Shown here in pieces: positions 1 to 9,980 of a stretch of DNA of 50,594 nucleotides. Position 1 is the stretch's first letter; the number at the start of each line of letters is the position of its first letter. The DNA lies in NCBI GenBank assembly GCA_015654925.1, contig JAATFX010000022.1:1-50594 (forward strand), read 5' to 3'. The notes beneath the pieces were generated by a model. That model worked only from the letters and a program-made list of their open reading frames with translations. It was not told where the DNA came from and ran no database searches. This DNA comes from Enterobacterales bacterium. Lineage in GTDB: Bacteria; Pseudomonadota; Gammaproteobacteria; Enterobacterales; Enterobacteriaceae. A program made the translations under genes and the position numbers.

Positions 1-45
1 CATCAGAAGAACGACGGCAGCGGCGGTCAACGTCTTACAGCTCAT
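1..45 (-). CDS. bamE: Outer-membrane assembly lipoprotein BamE, N-terminal fragment
   Basis: The window begins inside this gene; only the first 15 codons are present, reading leftwards. They translate as MSCKTLTAAAVVLLM, which matches the start of the BamE (SmpA) signal peptide. In known family members a lipobox cysteine follows shortly after, but it lies outside the window. An AAGGA ribosome site lies about 10 bases before the ATG. BamE is a small lipoprotein of the BAM complex that inserts beta-barrel proteins in the outer membrane. Its place directly downstream of recN is the usual enterobacterial order. Confidence 0.85.
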   Translation of the reverse strand, partial: MSCKTLTAAAVVLLM

Positions 46-158
46 AATAATCACATTCCTTTTGGGCATAGGATGCCGATGATAATAGACCTTGCCGACA
101 TTGGGAACCTCTAGAAGGCCCATCTATGACCGCGGGAACGTAAAAAAGTTGAGCTTTT

Positions 159-1820
159 CTATGCTGCGAGCAGTTCTTTAGCATTTGCCAGCGTATTTTT
201 AGTCACTTCGCTACCGCCCAACAGACGCGCCAGCTCTTGCAGGCGGGCTTTTTTATTCAGTGAAAGCATCTGTGTTTCGGTCTCGTTGCCATCGGTGTTT
301 TTGCTGACATAAAAGTGATGATGGCCCGAGCCGGCAACCTGCGGTAAATGGGTAACGCACATCACCTGGGTGGACTCGCCCAGCTGACGCAGCATTTTAC
401 CCACAATCGCCGCGGTGGGGCCACTGATGCCGACATCAACTTCATCAAATATTAATGCCGGGGTATCCATCTTGCGGGCGGTAATTACCTGGATTGCCAA
501 GGCGATACGGGATAGCTCGCCGCCGGACGCCACTTTCGCCAGGGGTTGCAGCGGCTGTCCCGGGTTGGTGGTGACCAGCAACTCAATGCGATCCGCGCCA
601 TCGACACCGAGCTGATCCTCGTCAAAATGGGTGGCGATAAATAATTTCCCGTGAGGCAATGACAGGTCGCGGATGCTGCGGGTAATCAATTCTGAGAGTT
701 CGTCGGCATGCTCCCGGCGTTTCTGGTGGAGCTGGCGCGCGGTTTGCATCGCCTGTTCATGGAGTTGCTCCACCGCCTCCGCCAATACTTGCGCATCCAT
801 GTCCTGCCGCTCGCTTGATTCCTGCTCCTGCAGTAAACGCTGATATAATTCCGGCAATTCCTCCGGTCTAACATGATGTTTGCGCGCCAGGTTCATCTGG
901 CGCGATAACCGCTGCTCCAGTTCAAACAGCCGTCCGGGATCCAGGTCAAGATTATCGCCGTAGTGGCGCAGCTCATCGCTGGCTTCGGTGAGTTGAATGG
1001 AGGCTTCTTCCAGCAATTCCATGATGGGAGAGAGGGCGGCATCCATGCCGATCAATTCGCCCACACGCTGCTTGACGCCGTGCAATAAACCGAGCAGGTT
1101 CTGATCTTCCCCTTCGCTCAAGGTATCGAGGGCCTGACGGGTGGTGGTAATCAACTGGCCGCTATTGGCGAGGCGCTTGTACTCCAGATCCATTTGCTCG
1201 TATTCATCCGCCACCGGCAGGAACTCAGTAAGCTCCTTTAACTGATACTGCAACAGTTCGCGCCTGGCCGCGCGGTCGGCGGCGCTTTGCCGGAAGGCGG
1301 CCAGCTCCAGGCAGCTTTGGTGCCATTGCCGGTAAGCGGCGGCCATGGCGTGGTGCAGCGCTTTTTCATCGGCGTAGGCATCAAGCAGATGCTTTTGATG
1401 ATCAGGCCGCATCAGCAGCTGATGGGCGTGCTGTCCGTGAATCTGAATCAGGTGATGGCCCAGATCGCGCAGTTGCGACAACGGCACCGATACCCCGTTG
1501 ATAAAGCCGCGGGATCGCCCGTCGTGGCCCACTACCCGGCGCAAAAGGCATTCATTGCCGTTGTCCAGCGCGTTATCGGCCAGCCAACGCGCCGCCAGCG
1601 GCGTATCGCCAAGGACGAACCGGGCGCAGATATCCGCCCGGGGCGCGCCGGGCCGAACCATGGCGGCATCTGATCGACTGCCGAGGCAAAGGCCGAGCGC
1701 ATCGATGGCAATGGATTTACCCGCACCGGTTTCACCGGTTATCACACTCATTCCCGCTTGAAAATCGATGGTCAATTCACGCACTATGGCAAAATTAGCG
1801 ATGGTCAGTTGAGACAGCAT
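159..1820 (-). CDS. recN: DNA repair ATPase RecN
   Basis: RecN is an SMC-like ATPase that helps repair double-strand breaks by holding DNA ends or sister chromatids together. The protein is 553 residues, the same length as in E. coli. The N-terminus has the Walker A motif GETGAGKS near residue 30. Long central heptad-rich coiled-coil segments follow, and the C-terminal half carries the ABC signature (ASGGELSR) and the Walker B region [13 protein letters not shown]. The open frame runs 28 codons further upstream, but the start [13 protein letters not shown] is chosen because it matches the family and because the extension overlaps the LexA boxes. Two LexA-type sites just upstream indicate SOS control. 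bamE lies downstream on the same strand. Confidence 0.97.
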   Translation of the reverse strand: MLSQLTIANFAIVRELTIDFQAGMSVITGETGAGKSIAIDALGLCLGSRSDAAMVRPGAPRADICARFVLGDTPLAARWLADNALDNGNECLLRRVVGHDGRSRGFINGVSVPLSQLRDLGHHLIQIHGQHAHQLLMRPDHQKHLLDAYADEKALHHAMAAAYRQWHQSCLELAAFRQSAADRAARRELLQYQLKELTEFLPVADEYEQMDLEYKRLANSGQLITTTRQALDTLSEGEDQNLLGLLHGVKQRVGELIGMDAALSPIMELLEEASIQLTEASDELRHYGDNLDLDPGRLFELEQRLSRQMNLARKHHVRPEELPELYQRLLQEQESSERQDMDAQVLAEAVEQLHEQAMQTARQLHQKRREHADELSELITRSIRDLSLPHGKLFIATHFDEDQLGVDGADRIELLVTTNPGQPLQPLAKVASGGELSRIALAIQVITARKMDTPALIFDEVDVGISGPTAAIVGKMLRQLGESTQVMCVTHLPQVAGSGHHHFYVSKNTDGNETETQMLSLNKKARLQELARLLGGSEVTKNTLANAKELLAA

Positions 1821-1848
1821 GGCGGCATTCCTGTACAAAACAACATAG

Positions 1849-1864
1849 CTGGAGTTAAGCACAG
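1849..1864 (-). promoter_or_regulatory. Second LexA-like box upstream of recN
   Basis: CTG-N10-CAG spacing (CTGTGCTTAACTCCAG on the minus strand) about 29 bases before the recN start. It is less AT-rich in the centre than a consensus SOS box and is weaker than its neighbour at 1871-1886. E. coli recN also carries multiple LexA boxes, which supports the call. Confidence 0.55.
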
Positions 1865-1870
1865 TATAAA

Positions 1871-1886
1871 CTGGTTTTTTATACAG
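1871..1886 (-). promoter_or_regulatory. LexA box of recN
   Basis: The minus strand reads CTGTATAAAAAACCAG, a strong CTG-N10-CAG SOS box. It lies about 50 bases upstream of the recN start, in the position of the main LexA operator of E. coli recN. It should repress recN until DNA damage triggers LexA cleavage. Confidence 0.85.
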
Positions 1887-1907
1887 TAAAGCCATGGCTG
1901 ACAATTT

Positions 1908-2786
1908 TTAAAATAATTTTTTCGACCAGCCCAGTTTGGTGCTCAGCGTATTGAAATAGTTGTAATCAAGGGGATGCACCAGAGCCAGATGGTAATCGCT
2001 GCGGCGAATGAAAATCTCTTCTCCTTCCTGGATGGGCAGGGCGATTTGGCTGTCGCAGCTGATCTCCAGTTCGCTGCCGTTCTGGGAAAATTTCAGCCGG
2101 ATGGTGCTGTTGCCGTTGATCACCAGCGGCCGGGACGACAGGGTGTGGGGGAACATCGGCACCAGGACGATGGCATCCAGCGGCGGGGTGAGGATGGGGC
2201 CGCCGGCGGAAAGCGAATACGCGGTGGACCCGGTGGGGGTGGCGATGATCAGTCCGTCGGAGCGTTGTGAAAAGGCGAAGCTGTCGTCGATATACACTTC
2301 GAATTCAATCATATGCGCGACTTTGCCGGGATGCAGCACCACTTCGTTGATGGCGGTGCTGAGCCGTCCGCATTGGTTGTCGCGGCAGACCTGGGCTTCC
2401 AGCAGGAAACGTTCTTCACAGCGGTAGTCTCCCGCCAGGACATCCGACAGTTGCTGCAAGGCCGAATCCGGATCGAGATCGGTAAGGAAGCCCAGATTGC
2501 CGCGATTTATGCCAATCACCTTGGTATCGTAGCGGGCCAGTATGCGCGCCGCTCCCAGCATGTTGCCGTCCCCGCCCACGACAACCGCCAGGTCGGCGCG
2601 CTGGCCGATGTCCGCCAGACTGCCGGTAATGGCGCCCTCCAGATTGAGATCCCGGGCGATTTGATGTTCGATGATGACTTCATGTCCTTTCGCTACCAGC
2701 CAGTGGTACAGCATTTCATGGGTGGCCAGGGCGTTTGGATGACGCGGATGGCCGACAATGCCGATACTCTGAAAGGGTTTATTCAT
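1908..2786 (-). CDS. nadK: NAD kinase
   Basis: Phosphorylates NAD to NADP using ATP or polyphosphate. The protein is 292 residues, identical in length to E. coli NadK. It shows the family motifs [11 protein letters not shown] (nucleotide binding, near residue 72) and a glycine-rich NE/D segment around [16 protein letters not shown]. The C-terminal [11 protein letters not shown] ending is typical of Enterobacterales. The start [14 protein letters not shown] is preferred over an upstream in-frame ATG seven codons earlier because it aligns with the family. It is transcribed leftwards toward recN and divergently from grpE, the standard arrangement. Confidence 0.96.
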   Translation of the reverse strand: MNKPFQSIGIVGHPRHPNALATHEMLYHWLVAKGHEVIIEHQIARDLNLEGAITGSLADIGQRADLAVVVGGDGNMLGAARILARYDTKVIGINRGNLGFLTDLDPDSALQQLSDVLAGDYRCEERFLLEAQVCRDNQCGRLSTAINEVVLHPGKVAHMIEFEVYIDDSFAFSQRSDGLIIATPTGSTAYSLSAGGPILTPPLDAIVLVPMFPHTLSSRPLVINGNSTIRLKFSQNGSELEISCDSQIALPIQEGEEIFIRRSDYHLALVHPLDYNYFNTLSTKLGWSKKLF

Positions 2787-2835
2787 GTTATTGCTTTTCC
2801 TCGCCATGTTTTGCTGACTACATTATGCGACATCC

Positions 2836-2864
2836 CTTGAATCCCCGCTATTCATCCCCATAAT
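2836..2864 (+). promoter_or_regulatory. Sigma-32 (heat-shock) promoter of grpE
   Basis: CTTGAA at 2836-2841 and CCCCATAAT at 2856-2864, separated by 14 bases, match the RpoH consensus closely. The promoter lies about 45 bases upstream of the grpE ribosome site. This is consistent with known heat-shock control of grpE. Confidence 0.85.
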
Positions 2865-2911
2865 AAGCGGAGTAGCAAGATTAAAAAGGCTAAAACGCGG
2901 AGAAACTCATG

Positions 2912-3499
2912 ATGAGTAGTAAAGAACAGAAGACCCCTGACGAGCAAGTCTCACCGGAAAATGATAGGGAAACAGGGCAACAGTCGGAAGCTTTGCCCGA
3001 GACGGCCGAAGTCGTGGATCCGCGCGATGAGCAAATCGCTGTTCTGCAAGCCAAACTGGATGAAGTACAACAGCGGGAACGCGACAGTCTGCTACGCGTC
3101 AAGGCGGAAATGGAAAATGTGCGCCGTCGCGCTGAGCTGGATGTGGAAAAAGCCCATAAATTCGCGTTGGAAAGATTTGCCGGTGAATTGCTGCCGGTCA
3201 TTGATAATCTTGAGCGCGGGCTGGAGACGGCCGACAAGTCCAACAGCGAGTTGACTCCGCTCATCGAAGGCACTGAGCTGACATTGAAATCCTTGCTGGA
3301 TGCGGTGCGCAAATTCGGTATCGAGGTGGTGGGGGATACCCATGTTCCGTTCGATCCCGCAGTGCATCAGGCCATGACCATGCTGGAATCCGATGAGCAT
3401 GAGCCTAACCAGGTCATGATGGTGATGCAAAAGGGCTATACCCTGCATGGACGTCTGTTGCGCCCGGCCATGGTGGCGGTGTCGAAAGCCCGTAGCTGA
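2912..3499 (+). CDS. grpE: DnaK nucleotide-exchange factor GrpE
   Basis: Co-chaperone that drives ADP release from DnaK in the DnaK-DnaJ-GrpE cycle. The 195-residue protein starts MSSKEQKTP as in E. coli. It has an acidic flexible N-terminus, the long dimerising helix containing [27 protein letters not shown] heptads (about residues 60-85), and the beta-wing domain with [10 protein letters not shown] and QKGYTLHGR. Two adjacent ATGs (2909 and 2912) share one GGAG ribosome site at 2899-2902. The second is chosen by homology, but 2909 is possible. A clear sigma-32 promoter lies upstream. It is divergent from nadK. Confidence 0.96.
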   Translation: MSSKEQKTPDEQVSPENDRETGQQSEALPETAEVVDPRDEQIAVLQAKLDEVQQRERDSLLRVKAEMENVRRRAELDVEKAHKFALERFAGELLPVIDNLERGLETADKSNSELTPLIEGTELTLKSLLDAVRKFGIEVVGDTHVPFDPAVHQAMTMLESDEHEPNQVMMVMQKGYTLHGRLLRPAMVAVSKARS

Positions 3500-3763
3500 C
3501 GGTATCGGACATTGGCGTGAGCATTATCAGTTAATCCGGTTATCGATTTTGACCCCCGCTGGCTGGCGACTCGCCGGCCCTGGCGGGAGTTGTGACGCCA
3601 ACGGGTTAGCGTCCTTATGCCAGCGGGTTGAAAAACCAGCTCCGGGCCGGCGGTAATCGCTCAGCCAGGAGTCTGAATTTCTGCTTTATAGGCCGGTATC
3701 GATACGGGTTCACCCAAAGAGGCGCTCTTTTCGCCGGCATGGCGTCATCGGGCTTGAATCAGA
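3500..3763. other. Non-coding grpE-ung junction with a dispersed inverted repeat
   Basis: The 264 bases between grpE and ung hold no convincing gene. CCCGCTGGC (3555-3563) and GCCAGCGGG (3619-3627) form an inverted repeat with a 55-base loop. A related element, CGCCAACGGG, sits between them. No T-run follows, so it is not a classic terminator. In E. coli, grpE and ung are separated by many genes, so this is a synteny junction. Confidence 0.5.
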
Positions 3764-4447
3764 TCATTGCGTCGGCAATTGCGGTTGCCAATCAATGGGG
3801 GTTTGCCCTTGTTGCACCAAAAACGCGTTGGCCCGGGAAAAATGCCTGCAGCCTAAAAAACCCCGATGCGCCGAAAGCGGCGACGGATGGGGAGCCTTGA
3901 GAACATGGTGGCGGCGGGGATCGATGATCCCGCCTTTCTTTTGCGCATGAGAACCCCAGAGTAGAAACACCACTCCCTCGCGGCATTCATTCAACACTTC
4001 TATCACTCTATCGGTAAATGTTTCCCAGCCCAGACTGGCATGGGAATGGGCCTTGCCCGCTTCCACCGTCAACACGGTATTGAGCAGTAACACGCCTTGC
4101 CCGGCCCAGCTTTGCAGACAACCGTGATCGGGCGGCGTAAAGCCGGTTATGTCCGTTGACAGCTCTTTATAGATATTCACCAGCGAAGGCGGTGCGGGCA
4201 CACCCGGCCGGACGGAAAAGGACAGACCATGGGCCTGATTGGGACCGTGGTAGGGATCCTGGCCGAGAATAACCACTTTCACCGCCGCCAGTTCGGTGTA
4301 GCGAAATGCGTTGAACACGTCGTGCTGGGGAGGGTAAATGGTTTTCCCTTCAGCCCTTTCCTGCGCGACAAAAGCCAGGGTTTGCCTGAAGTAGGATTTG
4401 TCTTTTTCTTCGGCGAGGGTATCCCGCCAGGTCGGGCTCTGCGTCAT
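3764..4447 (-). CDS. ung: Uracil-DNA glycosylase
   Basis: Removes uracil from DNA to start base-excision repair. The protein is 227 residues, close to the 229 of E. coli. It shows the catalytic motif GQDPYHG (Asp as general base) and the C-terminal [13 protein letters not shown]-intercalation loop. The open frame extends 37 codons further upstream, but [11 protein letters not shown] is the family-like start and has a GGAG ribosome site eight bases before it. It is divergently oriented from grcA. The junction with grpE differs from the E. coli order. Confidence 0.97.
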   Translation of the reverse strand: MTQSPTWRDTLAEEKDKSYFRQTLAFVAQERAEGKTIYPPQHDVFNAFRYTELAAVKVVILGQDPYHGPNQAHGLSFSVRPGVPAPPSLVNIYKELSTDITGFTPPDHGCLQSWAGQGVLLLNTVLTVEAGKAHSHASLGWETFTDRVIEVLNECREGVVFLLWGSHAQKKGGIIDPRRHHVLKAPHPSPLSAHRGFLGCRHFSRANAFLVQQGQTPIDWQPQLPTQ

Positions 4448-4650
4448 GGTACGCTCCATGTTGGATGATGACTTAGCAGGTAGCTTACCGGGTAACGACC
4501 GCCGGCGAAATGCTTTCTGTAGATGATATGCATAGCAAATTAAATTGTCTTCTTTCAAATAAATTTGAGGATTTCCGTCTGTCCAAAAATGACAAAATTG
4601 ATATAAAACAAAAACATGTCATTTTGGTAAATAAGTTATTATGCCAAAAA

Positions 4651-4692
4651 TTGATTTAAATCAAGGATGGCTCTCGGCCTGACTGGTATATA
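4651..4692 (+). promoter_or_regulatory. FNR-dependent promoter of grcA
   Basis: TTGATTTAAATCAA at 4651-4664 is an essentially perfect FNR dyad (TTGAT-N4-ATCAA). A TATATA -10 element lies at 4687-4692. If transcription starts near 4699, the dyad is centred at about -41.5, the class II activation position. This matches known anaerobic induction of grcA (yfiD) by FNR. Confidence 0.8.
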
Positions 4693-4790
4693 GTCAGACA
4701 GACGAATTGGTTTTACCAAATGTCCACAAATGCAAAACCTGCATCAGGGACAAGACGTGAAGATTTTGTAAGCCACACCAGGAGGTATCT

Positions 4791-5183
4791 ATGGCGTCGA
4801 AAATTATCGGAGTGCAAATTACCAAAGCTGACAATAAAGCATTGGTTAACTCTATCTGGCTGCTGGATAACAGCGTGGAACAGGCGCGTTGCCTGTGCGC
4901 CGTTGCCGGTTATGCTGAAGATCAGGTTGTAGCGTTGAGCGAACTGGGCAATATTGAATATCGGCAGATCCCGATTGAGCAAACAGATGCCGTGCGCGTT
5001 GAGGGGGGGCAGCATTTGAATGTAAACGTGTTGACCCGAGAAACGCTGGAAGACGCCGTCGACAATCCGGATAAATATCCGCAGTTGACCATTCGCGTCT
5101 CAGGTTATGCAGTACGTTTTAATTCATTGACGCCGGAACAGCAGCGCGATGTTATCACCCGTACCTTTACTGCGGCCATGTAA
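4791..5183 (+). CDS. grcA: Autonomous glycyl radical cofactor GrcA
   Basis: Small 'spare part' protein that can replace the oxygen-damaged C-terminus of pyruvate formate-lyase after being activated as a glycyl radical. It is 130 residues against 127 in E. coli. The C-terminal half is nearly identical to the PflB tail, with [12 protein letters not shown] and the radical-bearing [10 protein letters not shown]. An AGGAGG ribosome site lies just before ATG. An FNR-type promoter upstream and a hairpin terminator downstream make it a single-gene unit. Confidence 0.96.
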   Translation: MASKIIGVQITKADNKALVNSIWLLDNSVEQARCLCAVAGYAEDQVVALSELGNIEYRQIPIEQTDAVRVEGGQHLNVNVLTRETLEDAVDNPDKYPQLTIRVSGYAVRFNSLTPEQQRDVITRTFTAAM

Positions 5184-5198
5184 TGGTCCACGCAGCGC

Positions 5199-5226
5199 AA
5201 AAAGGGGGCCCAGGCTCCCTTTTTTC
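5199..5226 (+). terminator. Rho-independent terminator of grcA
   Basis: An A-rich 5' arm (AAAAAGGGGGCC) pairs imperfectly with GGCTCCCTTTTTT. The structure starts about 15 bases after the grcA stop and ends in a T6 run. Confidence 0.7.
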
Positions 5227-5506
5227 ATGGGGCTGGTTTGTGAATCGTTAAAAATATACCAATCAATCAATATGTTAAAAAAGCAATAACCTGAAAGGGT
5301 GCCTAGATCAAAAAACGGAATTGATCCGCTGTCAGTATTTTGAACAAAATCTGTTTCAAATCATACTACTGTTAACAATATGAAATAATTAGGAAATTAT
5401 CTTTTATAAAATACAATCAAAGATAGGAAATTTACGTTAAGTATCCAAAATGCGGTTATTTACATTTCCACCGCGCTAAACCGCTAAAAGGGATGTGTTC
5501 GCATAA
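5227..5506. other. AT-rich intergenic stretch, no gene seen
   Basis: About 280 bases, markedly AT-rich, lie between the grcA terminator and the srmB terminator. No open frame of useful length, no clear promoter with both elements, and no recognisable small RNA was found. It could hold an unrecognised small RNA. Confidence 0.5.
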
Positions 5507-5536
5507 AACAAAGCCGCCTGACCGGGCGGCTTTGTT
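5507..5536 (-). terminator. Terminator of srmB
   Basis: The perfect 12-bp stem AACAAAGCCGCC / GGCGGCTTTGTT has a 6-base loop. On the minus strand it is followed by a T-rich tail (TTTGTTTTATG). It lies 15 bases beyond the srmB stop. Confidence 0.8.
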
Positions 5537-5550
5537 GTACGGGCGATGCA

Positions 5551-6894
5551 TTATTCATCAACAGGTTTCAGGGTGACGGCCGGCTCGGTATCGGCCTGTT
5601 TGTTGATCCGGCGTTTGCCGATGTTTCTTTTATCCCGCAAGCGGACTTTGACCTTGTCTTTCACCTGGCTTTGCTGTTTTTTCTCTTTCCGCTTCGCCAG
5701 GACTTTTTTCGATGGCTTGCCGGTGGCTTTTGCCGACGGTGCCCTGGTGGCGGGGCGTAATTCATCCACGACCCGGGCTTTCAGGGGTTCGTTCAGATAG
5801 CGGCTGATTTTGCCCAGCAGCAGATGATCATGGGCCTCCACCAGCGAAATCGCCGAACCTTTCCGCCCCGCCCTGGCGGTACGGCCGATACGGTGCAGAT
5901 ACACATCGGCGGTGGTGGGCAGGTCAAAATTGATCACATGGCTGATATCATCTATATCCAGCCCTCGCGCCGCGACATCAGTGGCGACGAGCACCGTCAT
6001 CCGTCCGTCGCTCATGCGTTTTATGGCTTCGTTGCGTTTGGCCTGCACCATTTCGCCTTCCAGATAACAGGAGGCGATGCCCGCTTCGTGCAGCCAGCCC
6101 ACCAGCTCATGGACCCGCTCGCGCTTACGGACGAAAACGATGGTTTTGGTGACGTCGGGCTGTTTCAGTAAATGGCAGAGCAGGGCGGTTTTATGTTGCA
6201 GGTCGTCGGCCCGATAATACCACTGTACGATTTTTTTGCGTTCGCGCCGGGATGGCGAGGCGTCGATCTCAACCGGGTCGTTGAGCAGGCGTTCGGCAAA
6301 ATCTTTCACCGCATTGCCCTCAAGGGTGGCGGAGAACAACAGTGTCTGCTTGCGCCAGCGGGTTTCGGCGGCAATAAGTTCCACATCGTGGGCAAAACCC
6401 ATATCGAGCATCCGGTCCGCTTCATCCAGAATCAGCGTTTCCACCGCGCGGCAATCGAAATTCTCTTCTTTAATGTACTGCAGCAATCGTCCGGTGGTGG
6501 CAACGACGATATCCTGATTGTCGCTGAATACCACGGCATGATTCATATACGCCACGCCGCCGGTGATAGTGGCGATATCCAGCCGGGTATGGGCCGCCAG
6601 TTCTTTGGCCTGTTCCGCCACCTGCATGGCCAGTTCGCGGGTGGGGGTGATTATCAATACCCGCGGCGGCCCGGATTTTTTACGGGGAAAATCAAGCAGA
6701 TGCTGCAGCACCGGCAGCAGATAGGCGGCGGTTTTACCGGTTCCGGTAGGCGCCGAACCCAACACGTCGCGTCCTTCCATGGCCGGCGGGATAGCCTCGG
6801 CCTGAATGGCGGTGGGGCGTTCATAGCCTTTATCCTGCAAGGCGGCGAGCAGGCTTTCATGTAGGTCGAGTTCGGTAAATTGGGTTACAGTCAT
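5551..6894 (-). CDS. srmB: DEAD-box RNA helicase SrmB
   Basis: ATP-dependent RNA helicase that assists early assembly of the large ribosomal subunit. It has 447 residues, against 444 in E. coli. Motifs in order are the Q motif region (ERPTAIQAEAIP), Walker A APTGTGKT near residue 48, PTRELA, DEADRMLDMGF, SAT, and the C-terminal helicase motifs ATDVAARGLDID and HRIGRTARAG. The tail from about residue 385 is very basic and low-complexity, as expected for RNA contacts. It is divergent from trmN6 and ends in a strong hairpin. Confidence 0.96.
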   Translation of the reverse strand: MTVTQFTELDLHESLLAALQDKGYERPTAIQAEAIPPAMEGRDVLGSAPTGTGKTAAYLLPVLQHLLDFPRKKSGPPRVLIITPTRELAMQVAEQAKELAAHTRLDIATITGGVAYMNHAVVFSDNQDIVVATTGRLLQYIKEENFDCRAVETLILDEADRMLDMGFAHDVELIAAETRWRKQTLLFSATLEGNAVKDFAERLLNDPVEIDASPSRRERKKIVQWYYRADDLQHKTALLCHLLKQPDVTKTIVFVRKRERVHELVGWLHEAGIASCYLEGEMVQAKRNEAIKRMSDGRMTVLVATDVAARGLDIDDISHVINFDLPTTADVYLHRIGRTARAGRKGSAISLVEAHDHLLLGKISRYLNEPLKARVVDELRPATRAPSAKATGKPSKKVLAKRKEKKQQSQVKDKVKVRLRDKRNIGKRRINKQADTEPAVTLKPVDE

Positions 6895-7106
6895 GGGCTA
6901 CCTCTGGTTGGGGCGCAGATTATAGACGGATCGCGGGCAATCTTCATCTGTTTCCGCTCGGACGGGTGATTTCATCCGCGGCCGGTCTGTCTGAAGAGCG
7001 ATAAAAGCGTGGCGCCAGGCGCCCGCCCGCCTGCCCGGATAAAGTACCTGGTTTAAGCATGTGATTGAGCATGTGATAAAGTACCTTGATATGTCCTGAG
7101 AGCCAA

Positions 7107-7973
7107 ATGATGATCGATTCGCCGAAACAAAAAAACCTGCTGCGCCGGGACGGTTTTACCTTTAAACAATTTTTTGCCGCCCACGATCGCTGCGCCATGA
7201 AAGTGGGCACCGACGGCGTGCTGCTGGGCGCCTGGACGCCGCTGGCCCGGGCGCAACGGGTGTTGGATATCGGCACCGGCTGCGGGGTGATTGCCCTGAT
7301 GGTGGCGCAGCGGACCGGTGATAACGTTCAGGTGGACGGGATTGAACTGGATGCGCGGGCCGCCGGACAGGCCGGGGAAAATTTTGCCCTCAGCCCCTGG
7401 TCGCGCCGCCTGCGGATTATTCACGGCGATATTCTGGATTATGCATCCCCTGGCGCCGCCGACGCCGCCGCTTTCGCGGGCCAGAATACTTCCGGCCGAT
7501 ATGATGTTTCCCCGCGCGCCATCGAACCTTATGAACTGATTGTCAGCAATCCCCCGTATTTCCCGGTGGGCATCGCCTGCCGCAGCCCTGAGCGCGATTC
7601 AGCGCGGTACACGGCGACCTTGACCCATCAGCGCCTGCTTGACGCCGCCCGCGCGCTGTTGGCCCCGTTCGGGCTGTTCTCGATGGTGTTGCCGCTGGAG
7701 GTGGGGGAGAACGTCATCGCCCTCGCCCGCAAGCAGGGCTGGCATTTACATTATCGTACCGATGTGGCGGATCGGGAGGGCCAACCGGCGCACCGGGTGC
7801 TGCTGGCGTTTTCACCCCGGCCCGGGGAACTGGTTTATAGCGCCATGGCGCTGCGGGACGCCGATCGGCGCTATTCGCCGGCGTATCGCGCATTGACCGG
7901 CGAGTTTTATCTGTCCCTGTCCGGCGTAGCCACCTCCGGCCGGCAAGCGGCGGATGGCGGCGTCGCGGGCTGA
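7107..7973 (+). CDS. trmN6: tRNA1(Val) adenine-37 N6-methyltransferase
   Basis: SAM-dependent methyltransferase (YfiC) that modifies A37 of tRNA-Val. The SAM motif I is VLDIGTGCGVIAL and the catalytic/adenine motif is SNPPYF. Upstream, RRDGFTFKQFFAAHDRCAMKV matches the family N-terminus. The start at 7107 (ATGATGATCG) is chosen over a TTG seven codons earlier. At about 288 residues it is some 40 longer than the E. coli protein. Part of this is an insertion of roughly 25 residues rich in Ala, Gly and Pro just before NPPY, and part is a Gly/Ala-rich C-terminal tail. It is divergent from srmB. Confidence 0.93.
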   Translation: MMIDSPKQKNLLRRDGFTFKQFFAAHDRCAMKVGTDGVLLGAWTPLARAQRVLDIGTGCGVIALMVAQRTGDNVQVDGIELDARAAGQAGENFALSPWSRRLRIIHGDILDYASPGAADAAAFAGQNTSGRYDVSPRAIEPYELIVSNPPYFPVGIACRSPERDSARYTATLTHQRLLDAARALLAPFGLFSMVLPLEVGENVIALARKQGWHLHYRTDVADREGQPAHRVLLAFSPRPGELVYSAMALRDADRRYSPAYRALTGEFYLSLSGVATSGRQAADGGVAG

Positions 7974-8013
7974 GTAGCCTTATGGCGCGCCGCCGGGGAT
8001 CGGGACATCCGGC

Positions 8014-9642
8014 TCAGGGATGCAGGATGGTCGGCTGCGGATTTTCGCTCATCTCAGGATAATCCAGGGTGTAGTGCAAACCGCGGCTCTCTTTGCGTTG
8101 CATGGCGCTTTTCACTATCAGCTCCGCCACCTGGGTCAGGTTACGCACTTCCAGCAAATTATTGGAGATGCGGAAATTGGAATAATACTCGTCGATTTCC
8201 CGCTGCAGCAGATTGATGCGGTGCAACGCGCGCTCCAACCGCTTGGTGGTTCGCACAATGCCGACGTAATCCCACATAAATAACCGCAGCTCGTGCCAGT
8301 TGTGCTGAAGCACCACCGCTTCGTCGGAATTGTCCACCCGGCTTTCATCCCACGCCGGCACCTGTTTGGCCAGTTTAATCGTGGGCAGGCGCTTGATAAT
8401 ATCCTCCGAAGCCGACCAACCGTAGACCAGGCACTCCAGCAGGGAATTGGACGCCAGCCGGTTAGCGCCATGCAGGCCGGTATAACTCACTTCGCCGATG
8501 GCATAGAGCCCGTCGAGATCGGTGCGGCCATGCTGATCGACCATCACGCCGCCGCAGGTATAATGCGCCGCCGGGACGATGGGAATCGGCTCTTTGGTCA
8601 GGTCGATATCCAGCGAAAGCAGCTTTTGGTAAATCATCGGGAAATGGTGCTGAATGAAATCCGCCGGTTTATGGCTGATATCCAGGTACATGCAATCAGC
8701 ACCGAGCCGCTTCATCTCATGGTCGATGGCGCGCGCGACGATATCACGCGGCGCGAGTTCGCCCCGCTCGTCGAAATCGGGCATGAAACGCGTACCGTCG
8801 GGCCGTTTGAGAAAAGCCCCTTCGCCGCGCAGCGCCTCGGTCAGCAGGAAATTACGCGCCTGCGGATGAAACAGGCAGGTAGGGTGGAATTGGTTGAATT
8901 CGAGGTTGGCGACGCGACAGCCGGCGCGCCAGGCCATGGCGATGCCATCGCCGGAAGATATATCGGGATTGGTGGTGTACTGATAGACCTTGGAGGTGCC
9001 GCCGGTGGCCAGCACTACCGATTTTGCCCGGCAGGTTTCGACCCGCTCCTGCTCGCGGTTCCAGATATAGGCGCCCACGACGCGCCGGGTGCCGGCCAGC
9101 CCGATTTTATTCGAGCTGATCAGGTCCACCGCGTTGCAGCGTTCCATGATATGGATATTGGGATGGTTGGCCGCCTGGGAAACCAGCGTGGTTTCCACTT
9201 CCTTGCCGGTGGCGTCGGCCGCGTGCAGGATTCGCCGATGGCTATGGCCGCCCTCGCGCGTCAGGTGGTAACGCTCCTCGGCGGGTTGGCCCGCGGCCTG
9301 GGCATCGCTATTGGGATCGGTTTCGGTATCGAACAGCACCCCCTGATCGATTAACCACTGCACGCAGTGGCGCGCGTTGCCGGCGATAAATTCCACCGCT
9401 TCGCGATCGCACAATCCCGCGCCGGCGATCAGGGTATCTTCAACGTGGGAGGCGATGCTGTCGGTTTCATCAAATACCGCCGCGATCCCCCCCTGCGCAT
9501 AGTAGGTTGATCCTTCATTGAGAGGGCCTTTGCTTAACACCATGACCTGACAATGCCCGGCGAGGCGTAATGCCAGGGAGAGACCCGCTGCGCCGCTGCC
9601 TATCACCAGCACATCGGTTACATGTTCAGTTAAAGGTTGCAT
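8014..9642 (-). CDS. nadB: L-aspartate oxidase
   Basis: FAD enzyme that oxidises L-aspartate to iminoaspartate, the first step of de novo NAD synthesis. It has 542 residues, against 540 in E. coli. The N-terminus carries the dinucleotide motif [11 protein letters not shown]. Family sequences [21 protein letters not shown], the substrate loop [10 protein letters not shown] and the C-terminal [15 protein letters not shown] are all present. No frameshift or truncation is seen, so NAD synthesis from aspartate appears retained at this step. It lies divergently upstream of the rpoE operon, as in E. coli. Confidence 0.97.
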   Translation of the reverse strand: MQPLTEHVTDVLVIGSGAAGLSLALRLAGHCQVMVLSKGPLNEGSTYYAQGGIAAVFDETDSIASHVEDTLIAGAGLCDREAVEFIAGNARHCVQWLIDQGVLFDTETDPNSDAQAAGQPAEERYHLTREGGHSHRRILHAADATGKEVETTLVSQAANHPNIHIMERCNAVDLISSNKIGLAGTRRVVGAYIWNREQERVETCRAKSVVLATGGTSKVYQYTTNPDISSGDGIAMAWRAGCRVANLEFNQFHPTCLFHPQARNFLLTEALRGEGAFLKRPDGTRFMPDFDERGELAPRDIVARAIDHEMKRLGADCMYLDISHKPADFIQHHFPMIYQKLLSLDIDLTKEPIPIVPAAHYTCGGVMVDQHGRTDLDGLYAIGEVSYTGLHGANRLASNSLLECLVYGWSASEDIIKRLPTIKLAKQVPAWDESRVDNSDEAVVLQHNWHELRLFMWDYVGIVRTTKRLERALHRINLLQREIDEYYSNFRISNNLLEVRNLTQVAELIVKSAMQRKESRGLHYTLDYPEMSENPQPTILHP

Positions 9643-9951
9643 AATGAATGGTGGTTACCATGGAAGAAATAATAGTTTTATGATGGTAGCACTCTATGAT
9701 TTAGGTCTGAAAGGGTAATTGCTGATATTTTACCCGGGACTTTTTACGCATGTTTACTGACAGCCAATTGATTTCACGGTACCCTGCGCTGTCTATAGGG
9801 TGCTGGATGATTACATGCGCTCCGGTACCGTGATTTCGGGATTCTACGATCTTAACATTTTATTTCATGATAGTCTGACAGTCACCCGGCGTGAACGCCG
9901 GCGCACCAAGAGCCGTCTCCCATTTAATTTAACAAAAAATACAGACGGGAC
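9643..9951. other. nadB-rpoE divergent intergenic region
   Basis: About 310 bases hold no supported gene. An open frame continuous with rpoE runs upstream from 10064 to 9800, but it lacks a ribosome site and its sequence is not RpoE-like; the true rpoE start is at 10064. Promoters for nadB and any sigma-70 promoters for rpoE should lie here, but no confident pair of -35 and -10 elements was found. Confidence 0.45.
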
Positions 9952-9980
9952 GGAACTTTATGCATTGCGAAAACTCCAAA
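9952..9980 (+). promoter_or_regulatory. Sigma-E autoregulatory promoter of rpoE (probable)
   Basis: GGAACTT at 9952-9958 matches the sigma-E -35 consensus exactly. TCCAAA at 9975-9980, 16 bases further, is an acceptable -10. It lies about 85 bases before the rpoE ATG, a position consistent with sigma-E activating its own operon. The -10 match is imperfect. Confidence 0.6.

Noticed and set aside
8293..9354. A 353-codon frame antisense to nadB
   Set aside because: It is a long shadow frame in GC-rich DNA over a clear NadB; no family resemblance.
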